64,000 nt of DNA from positions 55,509,502 through 55,573,501 of the forward strand of contig CM063509.1 of assembly GCA_032207245.1 (NCBI GenBank), given 5' to 3'. The notes under the pieces were generated by a model that worked only from the letters and a program-made list of their open reading frames with translations, was not told the DNA's origin and did not search any database. Shown here piece by piece: positions 40,496-50,071 of the stretch. Origin of the DNA: Pardosa pseudoannulata. Taxonomy: Eukaryota; Arthropoda; Arachnida; Araneae; Lycosidae. How positions within the stretch are numbered: the first letter of the stretch is position 1; the number at the start of each line of letters is the position of its first letter. A program made the position numbers and the translations under genes.

Positions 40496-40726
40496 AGCCT
40501 ATGGTATGCACTCTGAGTTAACTCATCTTTGTTTAGCATACAGGGATCCTTCTCTCTCGCCCATCAACAGGAAATAACTGCAAACTTGATGCAGACATGG
40601 TTGTATAAATTCGTTTTTATTCTTTGATGAATATTTTGGAAAAACCCGCGAATCACTGAAGCCGCAAAACATAAAGTGCGAAGTGGCGAAGGAACACTGG
40701 TATGTACGCTAATTAAATTGACTGAT

Positions 40727-41842
40727 ATGAAACTTCACTACGGAACTATTTTACTGTTTCTGTTTAAATTTAGCCTAATATTTGACTCGTCTATCACTGA
40801 AAGTGGTATTAGAAAACGATTCCCAGCTGTTATGAATTTATTCTTAAACTTCCTGTATTTATCGATTAATATCTTTACGATACTTGAAGCAAATAGTATC
40901 CCAAAATTTTTTTATTATTTACATGTAATATTTGAGAGTGCATTATGTCTAGTTTTTAGATGCTTACTAATTAAAAATTTTAAGAAACTTAAAGATACCA
41001 TGAACCTTGTATTAAATCTTGAATTAGAAAATACCAAACTGCACTGGAAAATCTTGTTGTGGTCAATAGAAAATGTATTGGTCCACATAGTTTGTAGTTC
41101 ATTATTCTTATATATGTTCACCATGGAGCCTATTATACATAATGGTTTTAGTGATATCTTGTTTGGATATAAAACGAGTTCTTTCCTTCTGGACCAGATA
41201 ATTGTAGGCGTATACACTTTTCTTTATGTGCTTACCGTCACGATGCCATTTTGTACATTCTGCATATTTTACACGACGATATGCCACCAACTTAGCTTGG
41301 CATTAAAATCCTTCAGAATCTCGCTAACATCACAGACATTTCCGGACTACAGATGTTCTTTGACGTCTATGAATGCCATCAAGAGGCTAATAAGGGAATG
41401 CAACAAAGCTTTATCATTTCTACTGTCTCTGCATATGGTGTACACATCTGTGAGCTATTACTATCTATATAATGATTACCTTAAAGGCAAAGGTATTGAT
41501 TTTTTCGCGGATATACCATTTTTCATGTTATTTGTGCATCAGTTATTTTCTTTTGTGATCATGTATGTAGAGGCTTTGGCAGTGTCAAAAGAATCTGCTA
41601 AAATTGCTGAATATGCAAGAACTCAGATGATACAATCTTCCGGACCCGTACTGATCCACTTTCTGTTTTTGATGAATGCAAATAAAGAATCTTGTATGAC
41701 AATCATGGGAGGGACATCTGTCAACAAGGTATTTATTCTCATATATTTTGGAACTCTGATTTCTTACATAGTTCTAACCGACAGTGGAGTAGGTGGAGTG
41801 ACCGATTCTAGTGAATTTCTTAATTATTTGGAGCATACTTAG
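40727..41842 (+). CDS. Gustatory receptor-like 7-TM chemoreceptor, intact
   Basis: This is the only plus-strand receptor, 371 residues, intronless. The open frame begins at 40676, but the second Met (MKLHYGTILLFLFKFSLIFD) matches the starts of the minus-strand genes, so I choose 40727. Seven hydrophobic segments are evident. Family blocks present are CTFCIFYTTIC, HFLFLMNANKE, MTIMGGTSVNKVFIL and SYIVL in the last segment. It is clearly diverged from the 5994-24613 group and has a longer hydrophilic tail (GVGGVTDSSEFLNYLEHT). A hAT-like end begins 62 bp after the stop codon (41905), and the first AATAAA downstream (41960) lies inside that element. The last 139 codons are duplicated at 42131-42549. 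The ligand cannot be inferred. Confidence 0.88.
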   Translation: MKLHYGTILLFLFKFSLIFDSSITESGIRKRFPAVMNLFLNFLYLSINIFTILEANSIPKFFYYLHVIFESALCLVFRCLLIKNFKKLKDTMNLVLNLELENTKLHWKILLWSIENVLVHIVCSSLFLYMFTMEPIIHNGFSDILFGYKTSSFLLDQIIVGVYTFLYVLTVTMPFCTFCIFYTTICHQLSLALKSFRISLTSQTFPDYRCSLTSMNAIKRLIRECNKALSFLLSLHMVYTSVSYYYLYNDYLKGKGIDFFADIPFFMLFVHQLFSFVIMYVEALAVSKESAKIAEYARTQMIQSSGPVLIHFLFLMNANKESCMTIMGGTSVNKVFILIYFGTLISYIVLTDSGVGGVTDSSEFLNYLEHT

Positions 41843-42790
41843 TGGAGATGAATCATCATTTTCATGTTGGATGTTTCTGAGACAATTTAACACATTGTGT
41901 GCGGCAGTGGCGTGCGGTAGGTTTTCATGTAGGGAATGCAGAGAACATGGATTTTCCAATAAATCTTTAATTATTGAGACATCTGAGTTCTCCATTCTGA
42001 AAAGGATTATTTATTATGAATATAAATTTAAAGATTACAATAAATGAAATATTTACCTACGAGTAGTCGAGTTATAACTATAAAAACAGCTAAACTAATG
42101 AGAATTCTACTAGCACTGAAGCAGAAATCATGTCTCTGCATATGGTGTACACATCTGTGAGCTATTACTATCTATATAATGATTACCTTAAAGGCAAAGG
42201 TATTGATTTTTTCGCGGATATACCATTTTTCATGTTATTTGTGCATCAGTTATTTTCTTTTGTGATCATGTATGTAGAGGCTTTGGCAGTGTCAAAAGAA
42301 TCTGCTAAAATTGCTGAATATGCAAGAACTCAGATGATACAATCTTCCGGACCCGTACTGATCCACTTTCTGTTTTTGATGAATGCAAATAAAGAATCTT
42401 GTATGACAATCATGGGAGGGACATCTGTCAACAAGGTATTTATTCTCATATATTTTGGAACTCTGATTTCTTACATAGTTCTAACCGACAGTGGAGTAGG
42501 TGGAGTGACCGATTCTAGTGAATTTCTTAATTATTTGGAGCATACTTAGTGGAGATGAATCATCATTTTCATGTTGGCTGTTTCTGAGACAATTTAACAC
42601 ATTGTGTGCGGCAGTGGCGTGCGGTAGATTTTCATGTAGGGTGTGCAGAGAACATGTATTTTCCAATAAATCTTTAATTATTGAGACATCTGAGTTCTCC
42701 ATTCTGAAAAGGATTATTTATTATGAATATAAATTTAAAGATTACAATAAATGAAATATTTACCTACGAGTAGTCGAGTTATAACTATAA
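41424..42790 (+). repeat. 707-bp tandem duplication spanning receptor 3' end and hAT end
   Basis: 41424-42083 is repeated at 42131-42790 with very few differences. The offset is 707. The junction shows shared tgtct between the receptor (ctgtctctgcat) and the hAT interior (catgtcttgttg at 43303), so a microhomology-mediated tandem duplication explains it. Confidence 0.9.
42131..42549 (+). pseudogene. Receptor 3' fragment created by the tandem duplication
   Basis: This encodes the last ~139 residues of the 40727-41842 receptor with no amino acid change, but lacks the first ~230 residues and the promoter. The apparent Met start comes from the duplication junction. It holds only the segments from about TM5 onward, so it is unlikely to be a functional receptor. 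Confidence 0.85.
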
Positions 42791-44311
42791 TAAGAGATTT
42801 GAAAAAAAAATTTCAATTTTACAACTCCTCTTCAACCTCCACTCAAAATACAGTTTTCTTTTTTTCTTTTTTTTTTTTTTTGTTTTTTGTTTTTTGTTTA
42901 AATTAATTTTACAATTTACACTAAATCACAAATTTGTGATGAAAATCACACTCAGTTTATTTAATTTGTGATTAAGTGAATGTTTCAGTCTATTTAGTAT
43001 GAATGTTATGTGTTTCCTTTGTGTTTTCTTTGTTAATTCAATTAGATTTTAAATATTCAATTTTTGTAAAATTTTTCCTCAAAATGTTGTTTTTGTTTAT
43101 GTATCAATTTGTTGAGTTACGATTCCCTCACCAGATTTCAAACGCCACGCTCCAAGCACGCAAGCTGCAAGCACGCCAATATCGCCAAATGTGGTTGAAG
43201 CACCAACAAGATCCATGATTAGAAACAGGAGAGTGGGCTAAGAAGAGGAGTTGAAAAACAGCTAAACTCAGGAGAATTCTACTAGCACTGAAACAAAAAT
43301 CATGTCTTGTTGTATGGTGTCATATCGGCGTCAAAACAGCAACGCTTCGAGCTTCCACGAAAAACTTATATGTTCAGCAAACGTAGCACCACATGGCGCC
43401 CACCGCTGCGGTGCCTCATCCGGATGCTCACTGTAGCCGACAAACCGAACGTCTATTCCACGTGCAGAGGATTTCACTGCACGCTGGCACAATAGAGCGA
43501 ACTGTTTCTCGTTCGGTCAGTGGATTAAATTATATTTATTAATTGTTTTTGAAATTTGGAAATCATATAGTCTGCGAAAAACATCTTGACAATTTTTAAA
43601 AACAAAACCAGGATTATGGTGTTACAGATATAACTTATATACTGTCTGTAAGACACAATGAATGGTAAAATTTGGACTAATCTGTTAAAATTCGTTTCAA
43701 CAACATTGTTTTTCAGCGAGTTATTTCAATAAATAGAATGCATCACCGAAATTACTTTACCACACTAAAACATTTTACTTTATATTGATGAAATACTTCT
43801 TTTATATTTCCATGAAAACAAAATCTTACAATATATAAATTTAAACATTAACCGTCTGAAAAATCGTATGGCCAGTTAATCAGTTAAAAAACCAAAATCG
43901 CTTCAGCACGTAAGTTTTCGCTCTAATACAACGCTTAATAAACCGTACCTTCGGATGATTCTGAATGACAAGTGCAGGAGAGAAATAGCTGCACTTGCCT
44001 CAGTGCTATAGTATGCTGTTCTTCCTTCTCCAGTAGATCATACATATAAAGCGTGATTTTAACTTAGTGCGCAGTGCGTACACATCAGAACTTCCTATGT
44101 TCGTTTGCGCGCTACGTAGTGCAGCCCCTAGTAATGCACGCACTGCAGGAATACAAGCAAGCAAATCAACATAATATTTGAATATATTATATATAATATT
44201 TATTATATACCATATAAAGATAGGTAGACATAGGTGCAGAAAATTAGTGTCCCTCATAATTTTGCCAGGGTGTGCAGTGCACACCCTGCACGTATGGACC
44301 GCACGCCACTG
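42612..44311. mobile_element. hAT-like element with 8-bp target duplication
   Basis: The left end CAGTGGCGTGCGGT (also at 41905 in the first duplicate) and the right end (inward) CAGTGGCGTGCGGT are inverted. Both are followed after a short gap by an AGGGTGTGCA motif. Flanks are GTGTGCGG (42604-42611) and GTGTGCAG (44312-44319), 7 of 8 identical. No transposase frame. Near the right end is palindrome GGGTGTGCA-G-TGCACACCC. Confidence 0.72.
42791..43255. mobile_element. Small non-autonomous element, copy 2
   Basis: Homologous to 17593-18033. The unoccupied site is in the first tandem copy (ataactataaaaacagc at 42074-42090). The inner inverted pair is CAACTCCTCTTC (42822) and GAAGAGGAGTTG (43242-43253). 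It has a T-rich expansion at about 42853-42899 that copy 1 lacks. Confidence 0.75.
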
Positions 44312-44563
44312 GTGTGCAGGTATATTTCGCAGAGAAATGAGGAATTTTCACGTTTTCTAATTTTAATTTTAAACGATAGAAGACAAAAAAGTAAGCAGGA
44401 CAGTAGTTATTTTTCTTTCATTTGGGGACCTAATTAGTGATTTCTAATGGGTTTTATAGCGGACTCTTTAACGTCTCTCTAAAACGATACTTTTCCTCCG
44501 CCGAGTTTGTGACGTCATCATTCACGTTGACACCGAGCACCTATGCTGTTTACATGTTAAAAG

Positions 44564-44960
44564 TAGAGTTGTGAGCAGTGGAAAAAAACCCGGTTTAAAC
44601 CCGGGGAAAAACTGGGTTTTGTGGGAAGGGAATTTTGAAAATTTACAAATCATGGGAATTTTGAAGTATTTTGTAGTCGCCAATTCCTATGACACAATGA
44701 GAACCACCATTTTTTTTCTGTCTTTGTTGTAGACCTCAAAAGTTGATATTTTCACAAAATTTAACTATTATATGCTATGAAAAAAATTGAATAATTGGGA
44801 TTAACTAACTATATTTGGCAAGGTATCATGTTTAGCATGAAAGTATTTTTCTTTTGAGAAATATCCAATATTTTTATTATTACATAAATATTAGGCAATA
44901 ATCTGTAGTGTCACAAAACCCATAAATCATTATTTTTCTTGAATAACATCTCTCTCTATC

Positions 44961-45000
<40 letters not shown>

Positions 45001-45509
45001 TGTAATGTGCGTGTGTGTAGGAATTGGACACAAAATGCAACAGTGTCATTTGATTACACCTTTAAATGATATATGCATTACAAAAAATAATAATATGTTA
45101 TTTTAAATTTAAAGATATTTATTTTTATATTATAAAAAGAGGGGGGGAAAGTTTAGCATAAAGCAATTTACATAATAAATAATTATCAAAAATAATGTAT
45201 GTAATTACTATATTAGCAATTAAAATTGAAGCAACCAGTTATGTGTTTGATTAGACTAACAAGGTAATTAATTACATAAGTACAACTATAAAATCATTTA
45301 AATGCTCATTGCTATTATTTCTTGAATATATATATATAGTCAAAAGTAAAAAAAAAAAAAAGAAATCTCTTAGAAATAGTATGCTAGTTCTTAATTAGCC
45401 AATGTTGAAAAAATAAATGTAAACATTGTTAAAATGATTTCTTCCCAAAGTTCCCAAAATTCCGGGTTTATTCCCAACTCTTCAAAATTCCGGGTTTTTT
45501 GCATCCCTA
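44564..45509 (+). mobile_element. hAT-type MITE, copy A
   Basis: Ends read inward as TAGAGTTGTGAGC and TAGGGATGCAAAAA, each leading into a/t-run then aacccgg. The 8-bp target duplication GTTAAAAG (44556-44563, 45510-45517) is perfect. Copy B lacks the insertion at this site and reads gttaaaaggcgac (59887). A (TA)n tract lies at 44964-44998. Confidence 0.9.
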
Positions 45510-45574
45510 GTTAAAAGTCGACTTTTAAACTTGTTTCTGTGTAAAGTATCGCATATAACAGAAATTCTTTTATT

Positions 45575-45784
45575 ATGTCTGCCATTAAAAAATCATATTA
45601 TAAATATTGTATTGTGCCACTCTGTAAAAATACAACAAATAATAGCAATGTGAAGATATTTTTCAGCATTCCGGAAGACCCACATACACGTAAAATCTGG
45701 ACAACTGCGATGAAAAGGAATGAGAAATTAAACCTCATATTATCATATAAATCATTTCTATGGGTTTGTGAAGACCATTTTTCG
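45575..45784 (+). CDS. THAP-domain exon of P-like element, copy A
   Basis: Residues 1-70 form a THAP zinc-finger, a DNA-binding domain found in P-element transposases and host proteins. C12 and C17 (YCIVPLC) pair with C65 and H68 (WVCEDHF). The block FFSIPEDPHTRKIW matches the middle of the domain. The frame runs into a putative splice donor (g|gtaaat at 45785), beyond which it degenerates, as expected for an exon end. The catalytic part is absent downstream. Copy B has the same exon with mostly conservative changes. Confidence 0.72.
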
Positions 45785-46340
45785 GTAAATAAATGCTTGC
45801 TTTTTTTTAAATATTACTAATTTAGAACAATTAAAATATATAAAAATACATCTATACCTTTAAAAGGACTGTTGATTAACCAGTGCTATTTAACTTTTAA
45901 AACTGCTAATTTTCGAGTATTATCACAGAGTTCAAGTACAATAAATGTTTGATAAAGCATATAAATATCGTAAAACATAGATATCTAAAACCTATAATTA
46001 TCTAATAAATAACTCGGGGGAGGGGAAGATTATGTATTTTCAAGGTATTATAAATATTTTCTTCAGAGATGCATACATTCTTATGTGTATCAATTCACAG
46101 TGATATTTTTCGGTTAAATTGGTGAATAATTTGAAAAAAGTATATAATATTTCTAAAATTCTTATAATGATATTACTTTAAAAATTAAATTTAATTTCAG
46201 AAACTTTATACATTTTTTAATTTAACATTAATATTAAAGGCAATAAAATTGTATTGCTATTTAAAAAAGCATAAATAATTAAGTAAAGCCTTTAACAGAT
46301 TTTAAATTTCTTTTCATCAAATTTAAAATACTTAAGAATT

Positions 46341-46406
46341 GGTTTGGTTTTGGAGCGCTACGATCTACTTTTTGCAACACGAGGGCTAAAGTTCCCGGTC
46401 TCACAA
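46341..46406 (-). mobile_element. SINE fragment, antisense
   Basis: The complement matches the SINE 3' half (gttgcaaaaagtagatc). The same fragment is at the same place in copy B (60725-60798), so it pre-dates the spread of the two THAP elements. Confidence 0.75.
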
Positions 46407-46564
46407 TAAATACCTCCTCTAATTTTTATTTTAATATATTACATCTATCTCTATTTATAAAAAGCGATGCTACTACAAATATGTGTATATTATATATGTA
46501 TATATATTTGACTTGTCTGTGTCTACAAACAGAAGAGCTGTGATTAGCATGAATAAAATATTAA

Positions 46565-47133
46565 CCCTTTCCGGTAAAATGACGAGTCTAGCTCGTCATT
46601 AGTTTTTCATTCCATACCGCACAATGACGAGCTACATTCGTCATGCGATTATAGTTACTGTTAAATATGATAATTAATTTAGTTTAAAATTTCTAGTGTA
46701 CTGAATTTGGCAACACTTTTATCACTTGTGAAAATCACAAGTCATTATTGCATATTGTTTACTTAGAATTTCTTGGTACAAGTCATTGCCAAATTAATGA
46801 GTCAGAATAAAAGAAAACCTACTAAGAAATGCCGTGTGTGTTACAAGAATCAAATTAAAAGTGAGACTACTTGGCGGTGTAATTAATTAAGAATTCCTTT
46901 GCACTTTGTTTTGAAAAGTACCACTAGCTTGAAGACTATTATCTGTATACCTTATTAATGTTTTGCTTCGATATTTTCTTAATTTTACTGTTTCTGATAT
47001 TATTTAGCATTATGTAAAAAGTGGATTTTAATTAAGAATATGTAAGAATTTTAAAATGAAACAAGTTTTTTAAATAAAAATTAAATGGTTATTTCATGCA
47101 CAGTTTTTCATCATTAAATCATACCGGAAGGGG
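46565..47133 (+). mobile_element. TTAA-flanked piggyBac deletion derivative
   Basis: Ends read inward as CCCTTTCCGGTA and CCCCTTCCGGTA. TTAA is at 46561-46564 and TTAT at 47134-47137. Palindromes TGACGAGTCTAGCTCGTCA (46580-46598) and TGACGAGCTACATTCGTCA (46625-46643) lie 45 nt apart, the first 15 nt from TTAA. Copy B of the host element has the unoccupied TTAA at 60956-60959 (tattaatacatg). Confidence 0.9.
46799..46927 (+). pseudogene. Remnant of piggyBac transposase C-terminal zinc finger
   Basis: The frame reads KKCRVCYKN..KSETTWRC and, after a frameshift near 46884, LCFEKYH and stop. This is the cysteine-rich C-terminal finger typical of piggyBac transposases (C..C ... C ... LC..CF..YH). 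It identifies the parent of the 46565-47133 element. Confidence 0.7.
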
Positions 47134-47677
47134 TTATTACGCGTTAAGTAAAATTGGATAAATATATAAATGAGTTTACATACCTTTGAGTTTTAATTCC
47201 CCGTATTTCTGATCCCATAAAATCCAGATTTTTTTCCCAAGAACGAAAAAATTGGCATGCTGTCAATTTTCGGGACGTTGTCTGACTGTCCTTTGGTAAA
47301 TCCAAGTAGAAGAGACATTTATGACAAATTGAGGTAACTAAGCTATCTAAATCGATAAAATAAACCTTCAGGTTTAAATAAAAATTAATTTTGATAGCTA
47401 GAAAATTTCAGGAACTTGCAAAAACAAAATCGGAAAATAGTGCGCGCTTACAAGCAATAAAAAAATACTGGACAACCTGAACGATGACGTCACAACCAAT
47501 CACGGAGCGTTTTGATGTCACGTGATTTTCGCTTAACTTTAAAATTAATTTTTTAAATGATGGACCCAGTTTTTTACATTTTTAAAGAACATTTTTGGAA
47601 TCTACGAGTCTGGAATTATCAGAAAGATACTAAGTTGTTCGAATCCCCCACATGTGCAAATTCCTCATTGTACCGGG

Positions 47678-47834
47678 TGCTCTTCGGAACCGGAGTTCGC
47701 GGGTTCGAGTCCCGCTGCTGGCATGGATGTTTGTAGCCGTTCGGAATTGGCTTTAAACTGTAAGTCCCGGTCTCATTAGCCCTCGTGTGCAAAACAGTAG
47801 ACCGTAGCGCTCCAAACCAAACCCAAACCCAAAC
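47678..47834 (+). mobile_element. SINE, 5' truncated in the anticodon region
   Basis: A 15-bp direct repeat CCTCATTGTACCGGG flanks it (47663-47677, 47835-47849). It retains B box GGGTTCGAGTCCC and the full body, with an (aaaccc)n 3' tail. Minus-strand frame 47619-47840 is its shadow. Confidence 0.9.
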
Positions 47835-47849
47835 CCTCATTGTACCGGG

Positions 47850-48420
47850 AGCGAGCGTTTTGTGCGTAAATTTAGTTATTCAACTAAATCTCAATAAATC
47901 AAAAATTATTTCATTTTTTAACCAACTTTTCATATTTTATATTGAAATACATAAGCAAATATACAAATAGACAAATAAACAAATATATATAAATAAATAC
48001 AAATATATATACAATATATAAATATACATATATTTAATATCATTTTCGCAAGGATAAATAAAAAGTTAATTTTAAATCTAAATTGATTTTTTAATCAACC
48101 TTCCCGTTCTGTGGCTCCGCATCGACTGATGTAAAAACTAGTTTTTATTTGTCTAAATTTTTCCAGAATCTATGTAGTAGACAAGAACATTCGGCTTCGT
48201 GTTCCTGTATATACTGTTATTTTTATACCCAGAAGCAAACCATGTTGTTTCACTAACTCGTGCTAGTACTTGTCCCGCGCTCAAGTATCAATCGTCAGAA
48301 AACGTACTAGTAAGTGTCCCGCGCCCAATTATCAATCGTCAGAAAACGTACTAGTACGTGTCCCGCGCCCAAGTATCAATCGTCAGAAAACGTACTAGTA
48401 CGTGCCCCGCATACAATGTG
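47850..48420. mobile_element. TTAA element, left part replaced or truncated
   Basis: The right end abuts TTAA at 48421-48424 and reads inward as CACATTGTATGCGGGGCACG, akin to the left end of 5027-5943. The beginning (gcgagcgttttgtgcg, tttagttattca) resembles 5064-5120. The left terminus was not found. Confidence 0.55.
48271..48410. repeat. 44-bp tandem repeat with ACGTACTAGTACGT palindromes
   Basis: tgtcccgcgc (or tgccccgcat) starts at 48271, 48315, 48359 and 48403. Each unit boundary carries a palindrome based on acgtactagtacgt. The last (48390-48403) is perfect and 17 nt from TTAA. Confidence 0.9.
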
Positions 48421-48889
48421 TTAATAAAAGATTTCACCCTTGTGTAATGCAACAAATTGTGACTGTGAGAATTCCGTCAAATTCTTTTTACTTGTAACTA
48501 GTTGTCAAATTTCCAGGAATGATGTGCTAAAATATTAATTATAATGTGTGTTGGATGGAATTGAAAACCAGAGATTCTAACCATAATTTTCCGTTCCAAT
48601 TCAACTAAAAGAATATATATCAATTCAGCTCTGGCTTTCGATTCAGTTTCGAATGAACATTTGTTTCCCTGTATATTCTTATCTGTACTAAAAATATAAT
48701 TCAATCATAAAAAAAAAAATGTAATTCTATCAAAATGTAGAAGATTTTATTCTTTTTTTAACCATTTTATCCTGACGGTACTTATAAGTACCATTTCCAT
48801 GAAACACCTATATATACCCCATATAATGCCATTAAAAAATTAAAACTATTCCACATTCGCATTTTGCCTCGAATTTATGAACTTCCATA

Positions 48890-50036
48890 ATAAAATCTAT
48901 ATATTTTTCTTATTTTTTATTGAAAATTGCCTAAATTGATTTCAAACTATATTTCCATTTTTCAAAATAATTTTATATGCCATTCATAGTGAAAAAATTT
49001 CATTCCAAATCCACCCCTTCTCCCCTTTTCGAGCATTTAATGCCATTATTTCAAGCCCTAATTTCCCCGGATCTTAATCCACCCCTTCTCCCCTTTTCGA
49101 GCATTTAATGCCATTATTTCAAGCCCTAATTTCCCCGGATCCAAATCCACCCCTTCTCCCCTTTTCGAGCATTTAATGCCATTATTTCAAGCCCTAATTT
49201 CCCCGGATCCAAATCCACCCCTTCTCCCCTTTTCGAGCATTTAATGCCATTATTTCAAGCCCTAATTTCCCCGGATCCAAATCCACCCCTTCTCCCCTTT
49301 TCGAGCATTTAATGCCATTATTTCAAGCCCTAATTTCCCCGGATCCAAATCCACCCCTTCTCCCCTTTTCGAGCATTTAATGCCATTATTTTAAGCCCTA
49401 ATTTCCCCGGTTGAAAGCAGGCGATTAAATTTATTAATGTATCACATAATAAATAGGTAAAAATAACATTTTTTTTCTAGCAATTTGAAGTTATTCCTTT
49501 AACCATCTCATTTAATCATTTCTTATTTTAAATTGTTTAAATATCGTCTGCATTATTTTCATACGTTTTATCATTGAACTTAGATATTATGTAAATAATT
49601 TTCTTTTACATTTGTCTTAAAATAATAGATTAGGTACGTATGTGATAATTTTAAATTTAATCATCGATTATTTTTTGGTGCAATGCAAATTTCATCACAG
49701 GTATTTACAACACACTCTTTTCATAAAAGTTTAGGAATCTATTTCACGGAGTAACAAATATCTAACTTTTGAGTTATATATCTTTGAAAATTAAGAAGTT
49801 TGTTCACATTGTTCGTTTTTTTTTATATATATAACCACACGGTTGACTAAATAAATTCAACGGGATTCTTAACTGCCTTCACAGTATCGGGAGATTTTAG
49901 AAGAGTATGAAGATAAACAAATTATTGCGAGTGTAATTCTCAGCCAAAAATCAAACCATTTTCTACCTGTCTCATGGGGTACTTTACAATTCTGGAAAAA
50001 AAATTACTGAACCCGTCATATGACGGGCTATATGCT
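48890..50036 (+). mobile_element. Helitron-like element, older copy with expanded minisatellite
   Basis: Aligns with the better-defined copy at 58374-59272 from about aaactata (48944) onward. It ends in hairpin CCCGTCATATGACGGG (50007-50022), but the terminal CTRR is not clear (ctatatgctatt). The 5' limit is uncertain. Confidence 0.55.
49011..49411. repeat. 68-bp minisatellite, six units
   Basis: ccaccccttctcccctttt starts at 49011, 49079, 49147, 49215, 49283 and 49351, exactly 68 bp apart and nearly identical. The homologous Helitron at 58.6 kb has a single unit. Confidence 0.97.
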
Positions 50037-50071
50037 ATTTCCTAATAAAGCCGTTTTTCCAAACGGTACTC

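Larger units (their letters stand above)
44337..47670 (+). mobile_element. P-like THAP element, copy A, carrying nested insertions
   Basis: Ends read inward as ATGAGGAATTTTCACG and ATGAGGAATTTGCACA. It is homologous to copy B at 59669-61486. It holds a first-exon THAP domain but no catalytic transposase domain, so it is a deletion derivative. The P superfamily is inferred from the THAP domain and inverted ends; no convincing 8-bp target duplication is visible. It contains a hAT MITE (44564-45509), a SINE remnant (46341-46406) and a TTAA element (46565-47133). A SINE sits at its right edge. Confidence 0.7.

Noticed and set aside
42130..42549. Apparent separate 139-residue receptor gene
   Set aside because: It is the 3' part of the neighbouring receptor copied by a 707-bp tandem duplication; its Met lies at the junction and five of nine or so parts of the protein are missing.
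44337..47670. 8-bp target duplication of THAP element copy A
   Set aside because: No matching flanks could be found; the right edge is disturbed by a SINE that used the terminal bases as target.
47619..47840. 73-codon minus frame with CQQRDSNPR-like wording
   Set aside because: It is the antisense translation of the SINE head, a common false gene in arthropod annotations.
48271..48410. Short regularly spaced repeats resembling a CRISPR array
   Set aside because: Repeats and intervening sequence are both conserved (a 44-bp tandem repeat), at the end of a TTAA element in a eukaryotic genome; no cas genes.
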